Assembly: GCA_016714765.1 (NCBI GenBank)
Contig: JADKCF010000013.1
Span: 1 to 64,000, forward strand
Direction: 5' to 3'
Length of the DNA stretch: 64,000 bases
From: Saprospiraceae bacterium
GTDB lineage: Bacteria; Bacteroidota; Bacteroidia; Chitinophagales; Saprospiraceae
Both the position numbers and the translations under genes were made by a program. Below the pieces are notes generated by a model. The model was not told the DNA's origin and did not search any database. It was given only the letters and a program-made list of their open reading frames with translations. The stretch's first letter is position 1; each line of letters starts with the position of its first letter. Positions 30,492 to 39,711 of the stretch are shown here, piece after piece.

Positions 30492-30510
30492 TATAATCTT
30501 TCTTAGGGCA

Positions 30511-31440
30511 TTATTTAAGGGGCAAAAATACTTCAGCCATCATACATCTCACACTGCCACCGCCAAATTTTTCTATTTGTGTGATAGGAATAGGCAACAA
30601 CTGGGTACGGATCGACAATCTGGCTTTTTGGTCCTCTCTGAGGAAATCATAGGCGGTTTGGGACATACATAAAAGTCTTTGCCTACCCTTGCCATATACT
30701 TCCAGCATATTACCTGCAAAAGCTTCCATTTGTTTAAGTGATATTTCTATAATTTCTTTGCCCGTCTGACCAAACACAGAAGTAAGTTGCTTTCGGCTGG
30801 CTTCATCTTTAATACTTTCCATGCAGATCACGACAAAATCTTCTCCCAGTGCCATCATCACATTTGTATGGTAAATCTCCAGCCCGTTTGCGTCAACAGA
30901 TTTGAACACACAACTGGTTGTGCCCATTAGTACATTAAACTTATCTATCAGGGTCGCATCAGTCCTGGGACTAATACAGGCATACACTATACCATTAGGT
31001 CTGTCAAAGATCATGCTGCCGGTACCTTCAAGATACAATGGTTCGTCTTCATTTTCATAAAACTCAAATGAATATCTGTTTTTTATAATGAATTTTTCGC
31101 TGAGTTGCTCGATGATATCTTCCCGACGCTCCAGTCTGCGATTGGGTGCATACATAGGATAAGTAATCAATGTACCATTTTCATGAAAACTGATCCAGTT
31201 GTTTGGAAATATAGCATCAGGCTTTACAGGCTCAGCCGTGTCAGCCACAACAGTTACATCCACTCCATGAGACCTCAGCAAAGCAACCATGTGATCAAAT
31301 TCGTCGATGGCTGCCTTTTTCAGCGATTGCATGTCATTTATTTCATCTCTGGACTGAAAAGCGTTGTTGACAGCAGTCTGCTCATTAAAACCAAAATTGG
31401 CCGGCCTTATCATCATGATGTGATTGGTGATTTGTTTCAT
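30511..31440 (-). CDS. ctlX: CtlX-like citrulline/arginine hydrolase (amidinotransferase fold)
   Basis: The start is the ATG at 31440 (MKQITNHIMMIRPANFGFN); an upstream TTG would add seven residues. The 309-residue protein has the guanidino-group modifying enzyme pattern: PDAIFPNNWISFH, a central YLEGTGSMIFDR, the catalytic His in EIYHTNVMMALG and the catalytic Cys in GGGSVRCMMAEVF near the C-terminus. It belongs with proteins called CtlX or arginine deiminase-related, thought to hydrolyse citrulline. The symbol is by family resemblance only. Confidence 0.85.
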   Translation of the reverse strand: MKQITNHIMMIRPANFGFNEQTAVNNAFQSRDEINDMQSLKKAAIDEFDHMVALLRSHGVDVTVVADTAEPVKPDAIFPNNWISFHENGTLITYPMYAPNRRLERREDIIEQLSEKFIIKNRYSFEFYENEDEPLYLEGTGSMIFDRPNGIVYACISPRTDATLIDKFNVLMGTTSCVFKSVDANGLEIYHTNVMMALGEDFVVICMESIKDEASRKQLTSVFGQTGKEIIEISLKQMEAFAGNMLEVYGKGRQRLLCMSQTAYDFLREDQKARLSIRTQLLPIPITQIEKFGGGSVRCMMAEVFLPLK

Positions 31441-31639
31441 TTGCTTTGATTTATTCCGCAAAATTTAATAAAAACAATTATTTACATATACTAATTTTCT
31501 TTTATTTACTAATCTGTAGCATAAGAGGTGTTTATAATGATGTTCAACTCATTAATTCGTTTTAAAATGTAGGGATAATATGAAAAAAAATATTTTACAA
31601 TATTTGAAAAAAATATTTTTACTGTATTGAATAATGACA

Positions 31640-31647
31640 TATCTTTG
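31640..31647 (+). promoter_or_regulatory. -7 box TATCTTTG upstream of the RRM gene
   Basis: Exact TAnnTTTG, 75 nt before the RNA-binding protein ATG. The leader is extremely T/A-rich, as often seen before cold-shock-type RNA-binding genes. Confidence 0.5.
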
Positions 31648-31722
31648 TATTGACATTGAATTTTATAACCCATTAGAGGGTTCTTTTTATTCTAACTTTT
31701 TATTTTTTTTAATTTTTTATTA

Positions 31723-32019
31723 ATGAACATTTTTGTTGCTAAACTAAACTACAGAACTTCTTCTGAAGCTTTAGAAAATCTTTTTTCACAGTATGGCGAA
31801 GTAGTTTCCGCCAAAGTCATCATGGATAAAGAAACTGGAAGATCGAAAGGATTTGCTTTCGTAGAGATGGGAAGCGAAGACGCAGGACTTGCAGCTATTG
31901 CCGGACTCAATGAGACACAGTTTGAAGGCCAGACTATTGTATGTAAAAAGGCAGAGCCAAGGCCTCAGACTCCGCCAAGAAGAGATAACAATTTTAGACC
32001 AAGAGAGAGAAGATATTAA
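31723..32019 (+). CDS. RRM-domain RNA-binding protein
   Basis: A 98-residue single-RRM protein with RNP2 (IFVAKL, residues 3-8) and RNP1 (KGFAFVEM) and a basic, Arg/Pro-rich tail (PRRDNNFRPRERRY). These are abundant RNA chaperones in Bacteroidota and cyanobacteria, often cold-induced and used where the S1/CspA types would act elsewhere. It is a single-gene unit with its own promoter and a strong terminator. Confidence 0.95.
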   Translation: MNIFVAKLNYRTSSEALENLFSQYGEVVSAKVIMDKETGRSKGFAFVEMGSEDAGLAAIAGLNETQFEGQTIVCKKAEPRPQTPPRRDNNFRPRERRY

Positions 32020-32045
32020 GATATAGCTTAGAAATTGAATCTTTT

Positions 32046-32077
32046 AAAGGCTTTTCGGTCACCGAAAGGCCTTTTTT
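32046..32077 (+). terminator. Intrinsic terminator after the RRM gene
   Basis: Hairpin built from AAAGGC..TTCGGT / ACCGAA..GGCCTTT, followed by a run of six or more T residues. Confidence 0.85.
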
Positions 32078-32132
32078 ATTTCTACTTTGGCATTCATCAC
32101 TTCAAAAAACTACATTACATTATATATTTTTA

Positions 32133-32140
32133 TAATTTTG
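32133..32140 (+). promoter_or_regulatory. -7 box TAATTTTG before lysS
   Basis: Exact TAnnTTTG followed by CGCC, 20 nt before the lysS ATG at 32161. Confidence 0.55.
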
Positions 32141-32160
32141 CGCCTTAAATCAAATCCTAT

Positions 32161-33673
32161 ATGCATCATCTTAGTGAACAGGAAATAGTCAGAAGGGAAA
32201 ATCTGCAGAAATTAATTGAGATTGGTATCGAACCCTATCCAAGTGCTACTTTCGATATCAATTGCTCATCCAGAGAAGTAAAAGAAAATTTTTTAGTGGG
32301 TGACAGCACCTATCAGGAAGTATCTATGGCCGGTCGATTGATGTCCAAACGCATTATGGGAAAAGCCTCGTTTGCAGAGCTGCAAGATTCATCAGGTAGA
32401 ATTCAGATTTATATCAACCGAGATGAGATATGCCAGGGAGAAGATAAGACGCTATACAATGATGCTTTTAAAAAATGGTTTGATTTAGGTGATTTTATTG
32501 GCATCAAAGGGTATGCTTTTTATACTCAGGTGGGCGAATGCTCTATCCATGTCACACAGATAGTCATGCTTTCGAAGTCATTAAAACCATTGCCGGTGGT
32601 AAAAAAAGATGATGATGGCAATGTATTTGATGCATTTACAGACCCTGAACAAAGATACCGACAGAGGTATGTGGATTTGGTTGTCAATGAAGGCGTAAGG
32701 GAAGTTTTTATAAAAAGGACTAAAATGTACAACTCTATGAGAGAATACCTCAATGTCAGAGGTTATCTCGAAGTAGAAACACCAGTATTGCAGCCATTGT
32801 ATGGTGGGGCTGCTGCCAGGCCGTTTACTACACACCACAATACACTTGACATGAAGCTTTACCTGAGGATAGCTAATGAGTTGTATCTCAAAAGATTGAT
32901 AGTAGGCGGATTTGATGGCGTGTATGAATTTTCAAAAGATTTCAGAAATGAAGGAATGAGCCGTTTTCATAATCCAGAATTCACACAGATAGAACTTTAC
33001 GTAGCCTACAAGGACTATGAATGGATGATGAATTTGGTGGAGGAAATGGTAGAAAAAGTAGCAATAGATCTTCATGGTACTACTCAGGTGGCTGTTGGGG
33101 ACAATATTATCGACTTCAAACGCCCATGGCAACGATTTACCATGTATGAGGCAATCCAACATTTTACCGGAATAGATATCAGCGAAATGGACGAAGAGCA
33201 GTTGAGGGTTACTGCAAGATCGCTCCATGTGCCAGTAGACAATACAATGGGAAAAGGTAAATTGATCGATGAGATATTTGGAGAAAAATGTGAAGGTAAT
33301 CTGATACAGCCCACATTCATCACAGATTATCCAGTAGAGATGTCTCCTTTGGCAAAAAAACATAAAACCAAACCGGGTTTGGTAGAGCGGTTTGAAGCGA
33401 TTTGCAATAAAAGAAATATGTAATGCTTTTTCCGAGCTCAATGACCCAATAGACCAAAGAGAAAGATTCGAAGGACAACTGGAATTAGGTAAACGTGGTG
33501 ATGAAGAAGCCATGATGCTCGACGAAGATTTTTTGCGCTCCCTCGAATATGGAATGCCACCAACAGCAGGTCTCGGCATTGGGATGGATAGGTTGGCGAT
33601 GATTATGACCAATTCCAGTTCTATCCAGGATGTGTTGTTTTTTCCTCAGATGAAACCGGAGAAGAAGCAATAG
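32161..33673 (+). CDS. lysS: Lysyl-tRNA synthetase (class II), frameshifted once
   Basis: Charges tRNA-Lys. The N-terminal OB fold (GRLMSKRIMGKASFAELQD) is followed by class II motif 1, motif 2 (SKDFRNEGMSRFHNPEFTQIE) and, in a second frame, motif 3 (GMPPTAGLGIGMDRLAMIMT). The first frame stops at 33423 while the second continues KEICNAFSELNDPIDQRERF. Removing one base near 33399-33400 gives ERFEAFAIKEICNAF and a normal product of about 504 residues. LysRS is essential, so the shift is very probably a consensus error. Confidence 0.94.
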
Positions 33674-33758
33674 TTTTTTTTGTAGCAGGTATTTGACTGA
33701 AAAAAAGCGAGTGAGGCCTAAAGCAAGCTTGCATTAACTTACTTCAAATTCGACAGAA

Positions 33759-34511
33759 TTGAAAATATTACTTTATTTACTGGCAGCCATACGTGCTATA
33801 CTTGTTTTCGGGGGCATGGCCGTCTACATGCTGGTTTATGGGTTTTCCTGTATATTTGTTCCACACAGTAAATCACGAGCACTCAATCTCAGGAAGCATT
33901 ATTTGAAATTTTACTGTATACCCATTTTAAATATAAAAATAGACAAAGTAGGTGATGTCTTAGATACGCCGGCATTGTATGTATGCAATCACAGATCCTT
34001 TGCCGATCCTATTGTGCTTTGCAGATATTTGAAAGCATTTGTTATTGCCAAAGCTGAGGTCATGCATTACCCCATTATCAATAAAGGCGCTGAGTTAACA
34101 GGCGTCATTTGGGTAAACAGACAGGATCAACACTCACGCACCCACACTCGATCTAAAATGGTGCAAACGATACAGGAAGGATTCAATATTCTGGTATACC
34201 CGGAAGGGACAGTTGGAAAAGAGAAGCACACCCTACCCTTCAAAAAAGGTACATTCATGGAGGCTGCAGCCAACGAAATCACCGTAGTGCCTGTAGCAAT
34301 AGAATTTAAATCCCCAAAAGATATGTGGGTTTTAGAAAAATTTTTGCCACAGTACTTTTATCAGTTTTCAAAATGGAAAACAGAAGTCAAACTTACATTT
34401 GGCACACCGATTACTCATAAAAGTGGTGAATCATTACACCATCAAGCGTATGAGTGGATCAATGGAGAGGTGGCGTCGATGCAAAAAGACTGGAGCCAGG
34501 CTTTCCCTTAA
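33759..34511 (+). CDS. plsC: 1-acyl-sn-glycerol-3-phosphate acyltransferase family
   Basis: The 250-residue membrane-associated enzyme has an N-terminal hydrophobic segment, the catalytic motif NHRSFADP (HX4D) and the substrate motif VYPEGTVG, in the right order and spacing for PlsC. It makes phosphatidic acid for phospholipid synthesis. The frame starts at a TTG (33759); the next Met is already inside the membrane segment, so the TTG is preferred. It lies about 85 nt after lysS. A Bacteroidota genome usually has several PlsC-like genes, so the exact acceptor is not certain. Confidence 0.87.
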   Translation: MKILLYLLAAIRAILVFGGMAVYMLVYGFSCIFVPHSKSRALNLRKHYLKFYCIPILNIKIDKVGDVLDTPALYVCNHRSFADPIVLCRYLKAFVIAKAEVMHYPIINKGAELTGVIWVNRQDQHSRTHTRSKMVQTIQEGFNILVYPEGTVGKEKHTLPFKKGTFMEAAANEITVVPVAIEFKSPKDMWVLEKFLPQYFYQFSKWKTEVKLTFGTPITHKSGESLHHQAYEWINGEVASMQKDWSQAFP

Positions 34512-34517
34512 CAGCCT

Positions 34518-34907
34518 TTACTTGACCTCTTCCACTTTGTATACCAGATAATCAGTATCCCCCTGCCATGGAAAGGCATTGATCAGCTGTTTATAATGTA
34601 ATCTTACATTTTTACCTTCCAGATTTTGCATCGAAGAATAGATGTTTTCATTCTCTACTGAAAACTCAAATGAACTTTCTTTATTCATGATGGTGACTCC
34701 TGCAAGTTGCAACTGACCTTCGTATGTTTTAAAAAGTTTACCTTTTTTAGATATTTTATACAAAATACCTGTTCTGGTACCTTCACTGATGGTATATGTT
34801 CTGTAAAAATAAAAAGCTGCAGAAAAAGCAAAAAATGCAATCAGGAGGACCCAAAATAGTCTTTTCAAAAAAGAAGCGGCTTTTTGTTTTGTTTGTTCTA
34901 AGGACAT
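34518..34907 (-). CDS. Small single-pass membrane protein, conserved in Bacteroidota
   Basis: A 129-residue protein with one membrane segment (about residues 17-35) and a small soluble domain containing YTISEGTRTGILYKISKKGK, LFKTYEGQLQLAGV and a C-terminal YLVYKVEEV. I recall this pattern from Bacteroidota proteins that databases sometimes mislabel as 6-phosphogluconate dehydrogenase; nothing here supports that enzyme. Function unknown. It converges on the acyltransferase gene with a 6-nt gap and lies downstream of msrB. Confidence 0.7.
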   Translation of the reverse strand: MSLEQTKQKAASFLKRLFWVLLIAFFAFSAAFYFYRTYTISEGTRTGILYKISKKGKLFKTYEGQLQLAGVTIMNKESSFEFSVENENIYSSMQNLEGKNVRLHYKQLINAFPWQGDTDYLVYKVEEVK

Positions 34908-34996
34908 GATTTCTAAATTATTTTAAATAAAATCCAAAAGTCTCATTTCAGACCAAAAAGAAAACGCAAAGTTATAAAAAATAGTTTCATAAAACC

Positions 34997-35362
34997 TCAT
35001 TCAGCAATAAATCTGATGGATAGAGAATTGACACAGTGTCTTGTATTTTTTGCAGTCAGACGCTCACCATTAAAAACATGACCGAGGTGACCACCACATT
35101 TCTGACAAATTATTTCCACCCTTCTTCCATCTTTATCCGGCACTCTTTTTACAGCTCCCTGGATTTCGTCATCAAATGCCGGCCATCCACAGCCAGCGTC
35201 AAATTTTGAAGAAGAATGATATAGAGGTGCATTACATTGACAACAGACAAAAGTACCATTCTGATAAAAGTTGTCGTATTCGCCTGTAAATGGTCTTTCT
35301 GTACCCTTTTGTAGAATAACAAAAGCTTCCTGAGGTGTAAGTTCATTATATTTTGCTGACAT
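34997..35362 (-). CDS. msrB: Peptide-methionine (R)-S-oxide reductase
   Basis: Repairs oxidised methionine (R form). The 121-residue product has the zinc CxxC pairs (CCQC and CQKC), the signature GCGWPAFD and GGHLGHVF, and the catalytic Cys in TRHCVNSLSIRF. No signal peptide, so cytoplasmic. It follows msrA with a 6-nt gap, so the two stereo-specific repair enzymes form an operon. Confidence 0.96.
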   Translation of the reverse strand: MSAKYNELTPQEAFVILQKGTERPFTGEYDNFYQNGTFVCCQCNAPLYHSSSKFDAGCGWPAFDDEIQGAVKRVPDKDGRRVEIICQKCGGHLGHVFNGERLTAKNTRHCVNSLSIRFIAE

Positions 35363-35368
35363 ATTATG

Positions 35369-35896
35369 CTACTTTAGAAGATGATTGAATTTTTGCTTAA
35401 GTTTTGATATTTTGGGTGGAATGACAATGCTGCAATAAGTTTGCTCAGGATTATGACTGTAATAATCCTGGTGGTAATCTTCTGCCCGATAAAAAGCTAC
35501 GGCAGGTGTAATCTCTGTAACTATAGGGTCCTCCCAGTATTGAGTAGCGATCCTATTTTTAGAGATCAAAGCTGTTTCACTTTGCATCTGATTTGTATAG
35601 AATATAGCAGATCTATATTGAGTCCCCCTGTCTGCCCCCTGTCTGTTGAGGGTAGTAGGGTCGTGAGTTGTCCAAAAAACATCCAATAAGGTTGAGAAAT
35701 CGATAATATCAGGATCAAATTCTACCATGATCACTTCAGCGTGACCTGTGCTTCCTGTACATACTTCCCTGTAACTAGGATTTTTTATCTGACCTCCCAT
35801 ATATCCGGATTCCACTGATATAACACCTTTCAACCTATCAAAAACTGCTTCCACACACCAAAAGCACCCGGCTCCCAAATATACTATTTCTGTCAT
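35369..35896 (-). CDS. msrA: Peptide-methionine (S)-S-oxide reductase
   Basis: Repairs oxidised methionine (S form). The 175-residue product begins MTEIVYLGAGCFWCVEAVF, with the catalytic Cys in the GCFWC motif, and contains GYMGG, TGHAEVIMVEFDP and FWTTHDPTTLNRQGAD, the full family signature. Cytoplasmic. First gene of the msrA-msrB operon. Confidence 0.97.
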   Translation of the reverse strand: MTEIVYLGAGCFWCVEAVFDRLKGVISVESGYMGGQIKNPSYREVCTGSTGHAEVIMVEFDPDIIDFSTLLDVFWTTHDPTTLNRQGADRGTQYRSAIFYTNQMQSETALISKNRIATQYWEDPIVTEITPAVAFYRAEDYHQDYYSHNPEQTYCSIVIPPKISKLKQKFNHLLK

Positions 35897-36175
35897 GAAT
35901 ATTACTTAATATTAAAAATAATTATAACCAATCAGGCAGGCTTTTGTTTTAAAAAGTACCGGAATACTATTCATCAGAAGTACCCCGAAATGGATATTCA
36001 AGCCATTTGGTTTTAGTATAATTGTAGGATACAATTTAGGTAAAGAAATTTAATGACAATAAATTATATATTACATTATTTTTTAATACCTTTGTGTAGT
36101 ATTCTTTCTATCATAAGTCGATTGACATGTATATTGTATTTTGAACAAATTTAAAATATTCTTAAATTCAGAAAA

Positions 36176-36766
36176 ATGAGGAATCTGGTAGTTATTAAGT
36201 TTTTGTTATTATTTTTTATTGTATTAAATACCGCATGCAGTACCAAGAAGCCCGGGAAAGTAATAGCTTCAGAAGTTAAGAAAAGTTCAAAGGTAAATAG
36301 TACGAATCCGAAGTCAGGAGAAACCAAAAAGTCAGGAGAAGCTTAAACGGCAGGTGAAAAACCTGAAGAAGCAATTGACGCAACGATACCAACTGAAATC
36401 AGTTTTGCTTTTGATTTTGAAAAAAGTGTCTTGCTATCAGATGTATTAGAAACTGCAAAACTACAGAATAAACCTGTCTTCCTTGATCTCAATGCAAAGT
36501 GGTGCACCGCTTGCAAACTAATGCAGAGGGATGTATATAACAATGATGAGACAGCCAGCTTTTTCAACTCCAATTTTGTCAATTATATGGTTGATGTAGA
36601 GTCTGGTGAAGGCCCTGACTTGAAACTGATTTATGATATCAACATCTTGCCTACTTTATTATGGCTGGATAGTAAGGGAAGAGTGCTTTTAAAGAAAGAA
36701 GGTGCATGTTACAACAGTGAATTAATGAAACAAGCACAAAATGCCCTTAAAAATGCAATAAAATGA
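36176..36766 (+). pseudogene. Thioredoxin-like lipoprotein with in-frame stop
   Basis: The ATG at 36176 opens a lipoprotein signal (FLLLFFIVLNTACS) and a Lys/Ser-rich linker containing a small repeat (KSGE). An in-frame TAA at 36344-36346 (codon 57) interrupts it, and the same frame then continues to 36766 with a thioredoxin-like domain (KPVFLDLNAKWCTACKLMQ, redox motif WCTAC, then ILPTLLWLD). The stop lies in the linker, so one substitution would restore a protein of about 196 residues. It could be a real nonsense mutation or a base error. Such proteins act as envelope thiol reductants. Confidence 0.75.
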
Positions 36767-37126
36767 TGCTAATTAATTCAATTATTACGCTTCAGGCATA
36801 AATATTACCTGGAAATTTTGTAAAATTAGTGGTGTTGTTATTTATAAACTATAAGCAATGATGATATTTGCACAATAAACTACTGAAAAAAAATATTTTT
36901 ATTACATAAAAAAGTGACCCCTTGCTTGATGAACAGTCTTAAAATGCGAATATAGGTTCAACAAGACACAATTTTTGACACGAATCATTTTAAAAAGCAG
37001 TTGTTTTCTTTCTAATTAAATGCTGCTTTTAATTCTACAATTTAAATGGAATTTTAAATCTTGAATTTATGATTTTTATCATATATAAAAAGTTTGAAAA
37101 TAATTCATTAGTTCGACTTTTTTGAT
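36767..37126. other. Long intergenic leader region before the repeat-protein gene
   Basis: About 360 nt of very AT-rich DNA with no convincing ORF or RNA gene. An 8-bp inverted repeat (36993-37000 with 37023-37030, 22-nt loop) is the only visible structure and is weak. Confidence 0.5.
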
Positions 37127-37134
37127 TACTTTTG
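37127..37134 (+). promoter_or_regulatory. -7 box TACTTTTG upstream of the repeat protein
   Basis: Exact TAnnTTTG match followed by TGGCC, 58 nt before the ATG at 37193. No TTTG at ordinary -33 distance. Confidence 0.5.
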
Positions 37135-37192
37135 TGGCCTATTAAATAAGGTATATTTTTTTTAAATTTAACAATCAAATTTTTTTCACATT

Positions 37193-38995
37193 ATGAGAAC
37201 CATCAATTATTTATTTTCCGGACTTTTAACATTTTTGGCCTTGGGGCTGTCGGCTCAACCAGAACCAGGTATGCCTTCTGTACCAGGCAAGTGTTATGCA
37301 AAATGTCTTATTCAGGACCAGTATGAAACAGTAACTGAACAGTTTGTATCTAAAAATGCAAGCAGCAGATCTGAAATCATTGGTGCAAAATTCGAAACTG
37401 TTACTGATAAACTTTTAAAGAAAGAAGCTGCAGCGAGTCTTTCTATTTCAGGAGCAAGATTTGAAAAAGTAACTCAGCAAGTTCTGGCTAAAGACGGAAG
37501 TTCAAATTTATCAGTTGTACCTGCCAAATTCAGCACTTCTACACGTCAACTTCTTGCAAAAGAAGGAAGTACTACTCTTTCTGTAGTTCCTGCTAAGGTA
37601 GAAACTGTAACTGAACAAGTGTTAGTAAGAGATGCTTACAAAGAAATCAAAGTTGTACCTGCAAGATTCGAAACAGTAACAGAAGATGTTATGTTGGAAT
37701 CAGCATACGAAACTGTATCTATCATCCCTGCAAAATATGAAACAGTAACTGAGCAGATTTTAGTGAAGGATGCATACAATACCCTTTCAATCATTCCTGC
37801 TAAATATGAGACAGTAACTGAACAAGTTTTAGTAAAAGATGCTTATACTACCCTTTCTACAGTACCTGCTACATATGAGACAGTAACTGAAGAGGTGAAG
37901 ATCGCAGATGCTTACACTGTAATCGAGAAAATGCCAATGCAGTACGAAACCACAACTGAAAGAATCGAAACATCACCAGCAACTACAAGATGGGAAAAGA
38001 AAAGAGCAGATAAAAACTGTCTTTCAGCTAATCCAGACGACTGTTTAGTATGGTGTGTGGTAGAAATACCTGCTTCTTATACCACTATCACAAAAAGGGT
38101 AGCTAAAGGATGTGCTGCCGGTTATGTATCAAATGGTGATGACTGTACTAAAACTGTAGAAGTTCCTGCTCAATATGCAAAAAGAACAATCGAAAGATTA
38201 AAAACACCTGCTTCTACTACAAGTGTAACTATACCTGCTAAATATGAGACTAGATCTTACCAGAAATTAGTAGCACCTGCTTCTACTACAAGTGTAACTG
38301 TACCTGCTAAATATGAGACTAGATCTTATCAGAAATTAGTAGCACCTGCTTCTACTTCTACAGTGACAATACCTGCTAAAATGGGTAAAAGAAGCTTCCA
38401 GAAAATGGTTGCTCCTGCTACAACTGAAGTAGTAGAAATACCTGCAAAATATGAGACTAGATCTTATAAGAAATACAACAATGCTACCGCAGTATCTACT
38501 GACGTAGCTCCTCAATATGTAACTGCTAAGTATGAAAAACTAGATGCTGAAGCATCTACTACTTCAACTGAAACTGCAGCACAGTATACAACTAGAACAT
38601 ATGAGAAATTGGTTGCAGATGCGACTAGCTCTAATGTTGCAGCGGTTGGTGGTAATACATTTGAAACAATTACCTACAAAAAATTAGTAGAGCCTGCAAC
38701 TATCAGAAGAATTGATGTTCCTGCAGAATATACTACTATCACTAAGAGAAAATTGATCAAAGCTGGTGGATTTTCTGAGTGGAGAGAAATTGTTTGTGAC
38801 GCTGACGTTACTACTGATTTAGTAAGAAGAGTACAGAAAGCGCTTATGGACAGAGGATATGACATAGGACCTGCCGGAACTGACAACGTAATGGGAACAG
38901 CAACAAAGAATGCTCTTATAAAGTATCAGAAAGAAAAAGGTCTTCCAATAGGATCGTTAGACTTCGAAACTTTAAAATCTCTTGGTGTTAAATAA
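37193..38995 (+). CDS. Secreted 23-residue-repeat protein with peptidoglycan-binding domain
   Basis: The 600-residue protein has a signal peptide (residues 1-21, ending LSAQ). From about residue 44 to 535 it consists of roughly twenty repeats of about 23 residues. In the first half the unit is like AKYETVTEQVLVKDAYTTLS plus a short VP-ending; in the second half like AKYETRSYQKLVAPASTTSV plus IP. Two longer Cys-containing inserts (CLSANPDDCLVWC and GCAAGYVSNGDDC) separate the halves. The last 60 residues are a PG_binding_1 domain (LVRRVQKALMDRGYDIGPAG). It is probably an extended, beta-rich periplasmic or surface fibre tethered to peptidoglycan. Own promoter and terminator; no partner gene adjacent. 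Confidence 0.85.
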   Translation: MRTINYLFSGLLTFLALGLSAQPEPGMPSVPGKCYAKCLIQDQYETVTEQFVSKNASSRSEIIGAKFETVTDKLLKKEAAASLSISGARFEKVTQQVLAKDGSSNLSVVPAKFSTSTRQLLAKEGSTTLSVVPAKVETVTEQVLVRDAYKEIKVVPARFETVTEDVMLESAYETVSIIPAKYETVTEQILVKDAYNTLSIIPAKYETVTEQVLVKDAYTTLSTVPATYETVTEEVKIADAYTVIEKMPMQYETTTERIETSPATTRWEKKRADKNCLSANPDDCLVWCVVEIPASYTTITKRVAKGCAAGYVSNGDDCTKTVEVPAQYAKRTIERLKTPASTTSVTIPAKYETRSYQKLVAPASTTSVTVPAKYETRSYQKLVAPASTSTVTIPAKMGKRSFQKMVAPATTEVVEIPAKYETRSYKKYNNATAVSTDVAPQYVTAKYEKLDAEASTTSTETAAQYTTRTYEKLVADATSSNVAAVGGNTFETITYKKLVEPATIRRIDVPAEYTTITKRKLIKAGGFSEWREIVCDADVTTDLVRRVQKALMDRGYDIGPAGTDNVMGTATKNALIKYQKEKGLPIGSLDFETLKSLGVK

Positions 38996-39017
38996 TTAAC
39001 AATCCAAAAAGATTACT

Positions 39018-39055
39018 AAAAAAAGGGGTGTATGTTTTCATACACCCTTTTTTTA
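39018..39055 (+). terminator. Intrinsic terminator after the repeat protein
   Basis: Perfect 9-bp stem GGGTGTATG / CATACACCC with a TTTT loop, flanked by A and T runs. Confidence 0.92.
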
Positions 39056-39212
39056 TTGCCTTGATTAAGAAATTGATTCAATGCAAGAAAAAGGTTTACC
39101 AGCATCAGACGCCATTCAATCACCATCTAAAAAATGCTATTTGATAACATTTGAAAGGCAATTTTCTAAAACAATTCGATGCAATAATTTGTATCTAGTA
39201 TATTTATTTCAA

Positions 39213-39662
39213 ATGATGACGGAGAAAGAAAATCCTATAAGTAAAGATAATATAACAGAAACACCTCATTTACTGCCATACGCTCACCATGTAGGGAGTG
39301 CCATTATCAGACCATTGGATAAAGGCAAAACCAAAGGGGTAGCCATGAAAGCTATGTACCAACAGACAGAGGGACAATTGATGCAAATCAAAGAGCAGGT
39401 TGAAACGCTGATCAGGCAGGCACAGGCCATCCACGACCGAATTTCTATATCAGAAAAAATCTATAAAGCAGACTGCGGTTTTAAACCGGTACCTGGATAC
39501 ACTTATTTTCTATACCTCAAACAACAAGATAATTCATGGGTAATTTCCATGATTGCTCCTACTGAGTGGGGTAAAAAAAGTCCTTATACTTATCTTTCCA
39601 CTGTGGAACTTCTTGCTGACAATACATGGAAAGTGTTGGAAAAGTCAGCTGATTTTGAGTAG
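39213..39662 (+). CDS. DUF2452 protein
   Basis: Starts at the ATG at 39213 (MMTEKENPISKDNITE) because the family begins here; the 44 upstream residues in the frame are unconvincing. The 149-residue cytoplasmic protein has the DUF2452 landmarks LLPYAHHVGSAIIRPLDKGK, a coiled segment with ISEKIYKADCGFKPVPGYTY, and APTEWG. Function unknown; found widely in Bacteroidota and some other phyla. It lies 49 nt before the VWA gene. Confidence 0.88.
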   Translation: MMTEKENPISKDNITETPHLLPYAHHVGSAIIRPLDKGKTKGVAMKAMYQQTEGQLMQIKEQVETLIRQAQAIHDRISISEKIYKADCGFKPVPGYTYFLYLKQQDNSWVISMIAPTEWGKKSPYTYLSTVELLADNTWKVLEKSADFE

Positions 39663-39711
39663 ACACACATTGTAAGAATTTACTTGCATTTTTATAAATA
39701 ATACATCTCTT

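Noticed and set aside
33395..33425. Programmed ribosomal frameshift in lysS
   Set aside because: No slippery heptamer or downstream hairpin; the family shows no such recoding.
32932..33612. 226-codon minus-strand ORF
   Set aside because: Antisense shadow of lysS; Ser/Pro/Ile-rich with no recognisable motif.
36344..36346. TAA as a recoded sense codon
   Set aside because: TAA stops are used normally throughout the window and there is no recoding signal; a base error or nonsense mutation is simpler.
36993..37030. Hairpin as riboswitch or terminator
   Set aside because: Only 8 bp with a 22-nt AT-rich loop and no supporting context.
37193..38995. DNA tandem repeats as a CRISPR array or satellite
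   Set aside because: The DNA is an intact open reading frame; the periodicity is at protein level (about 69 nt) and units differ at many third positions.
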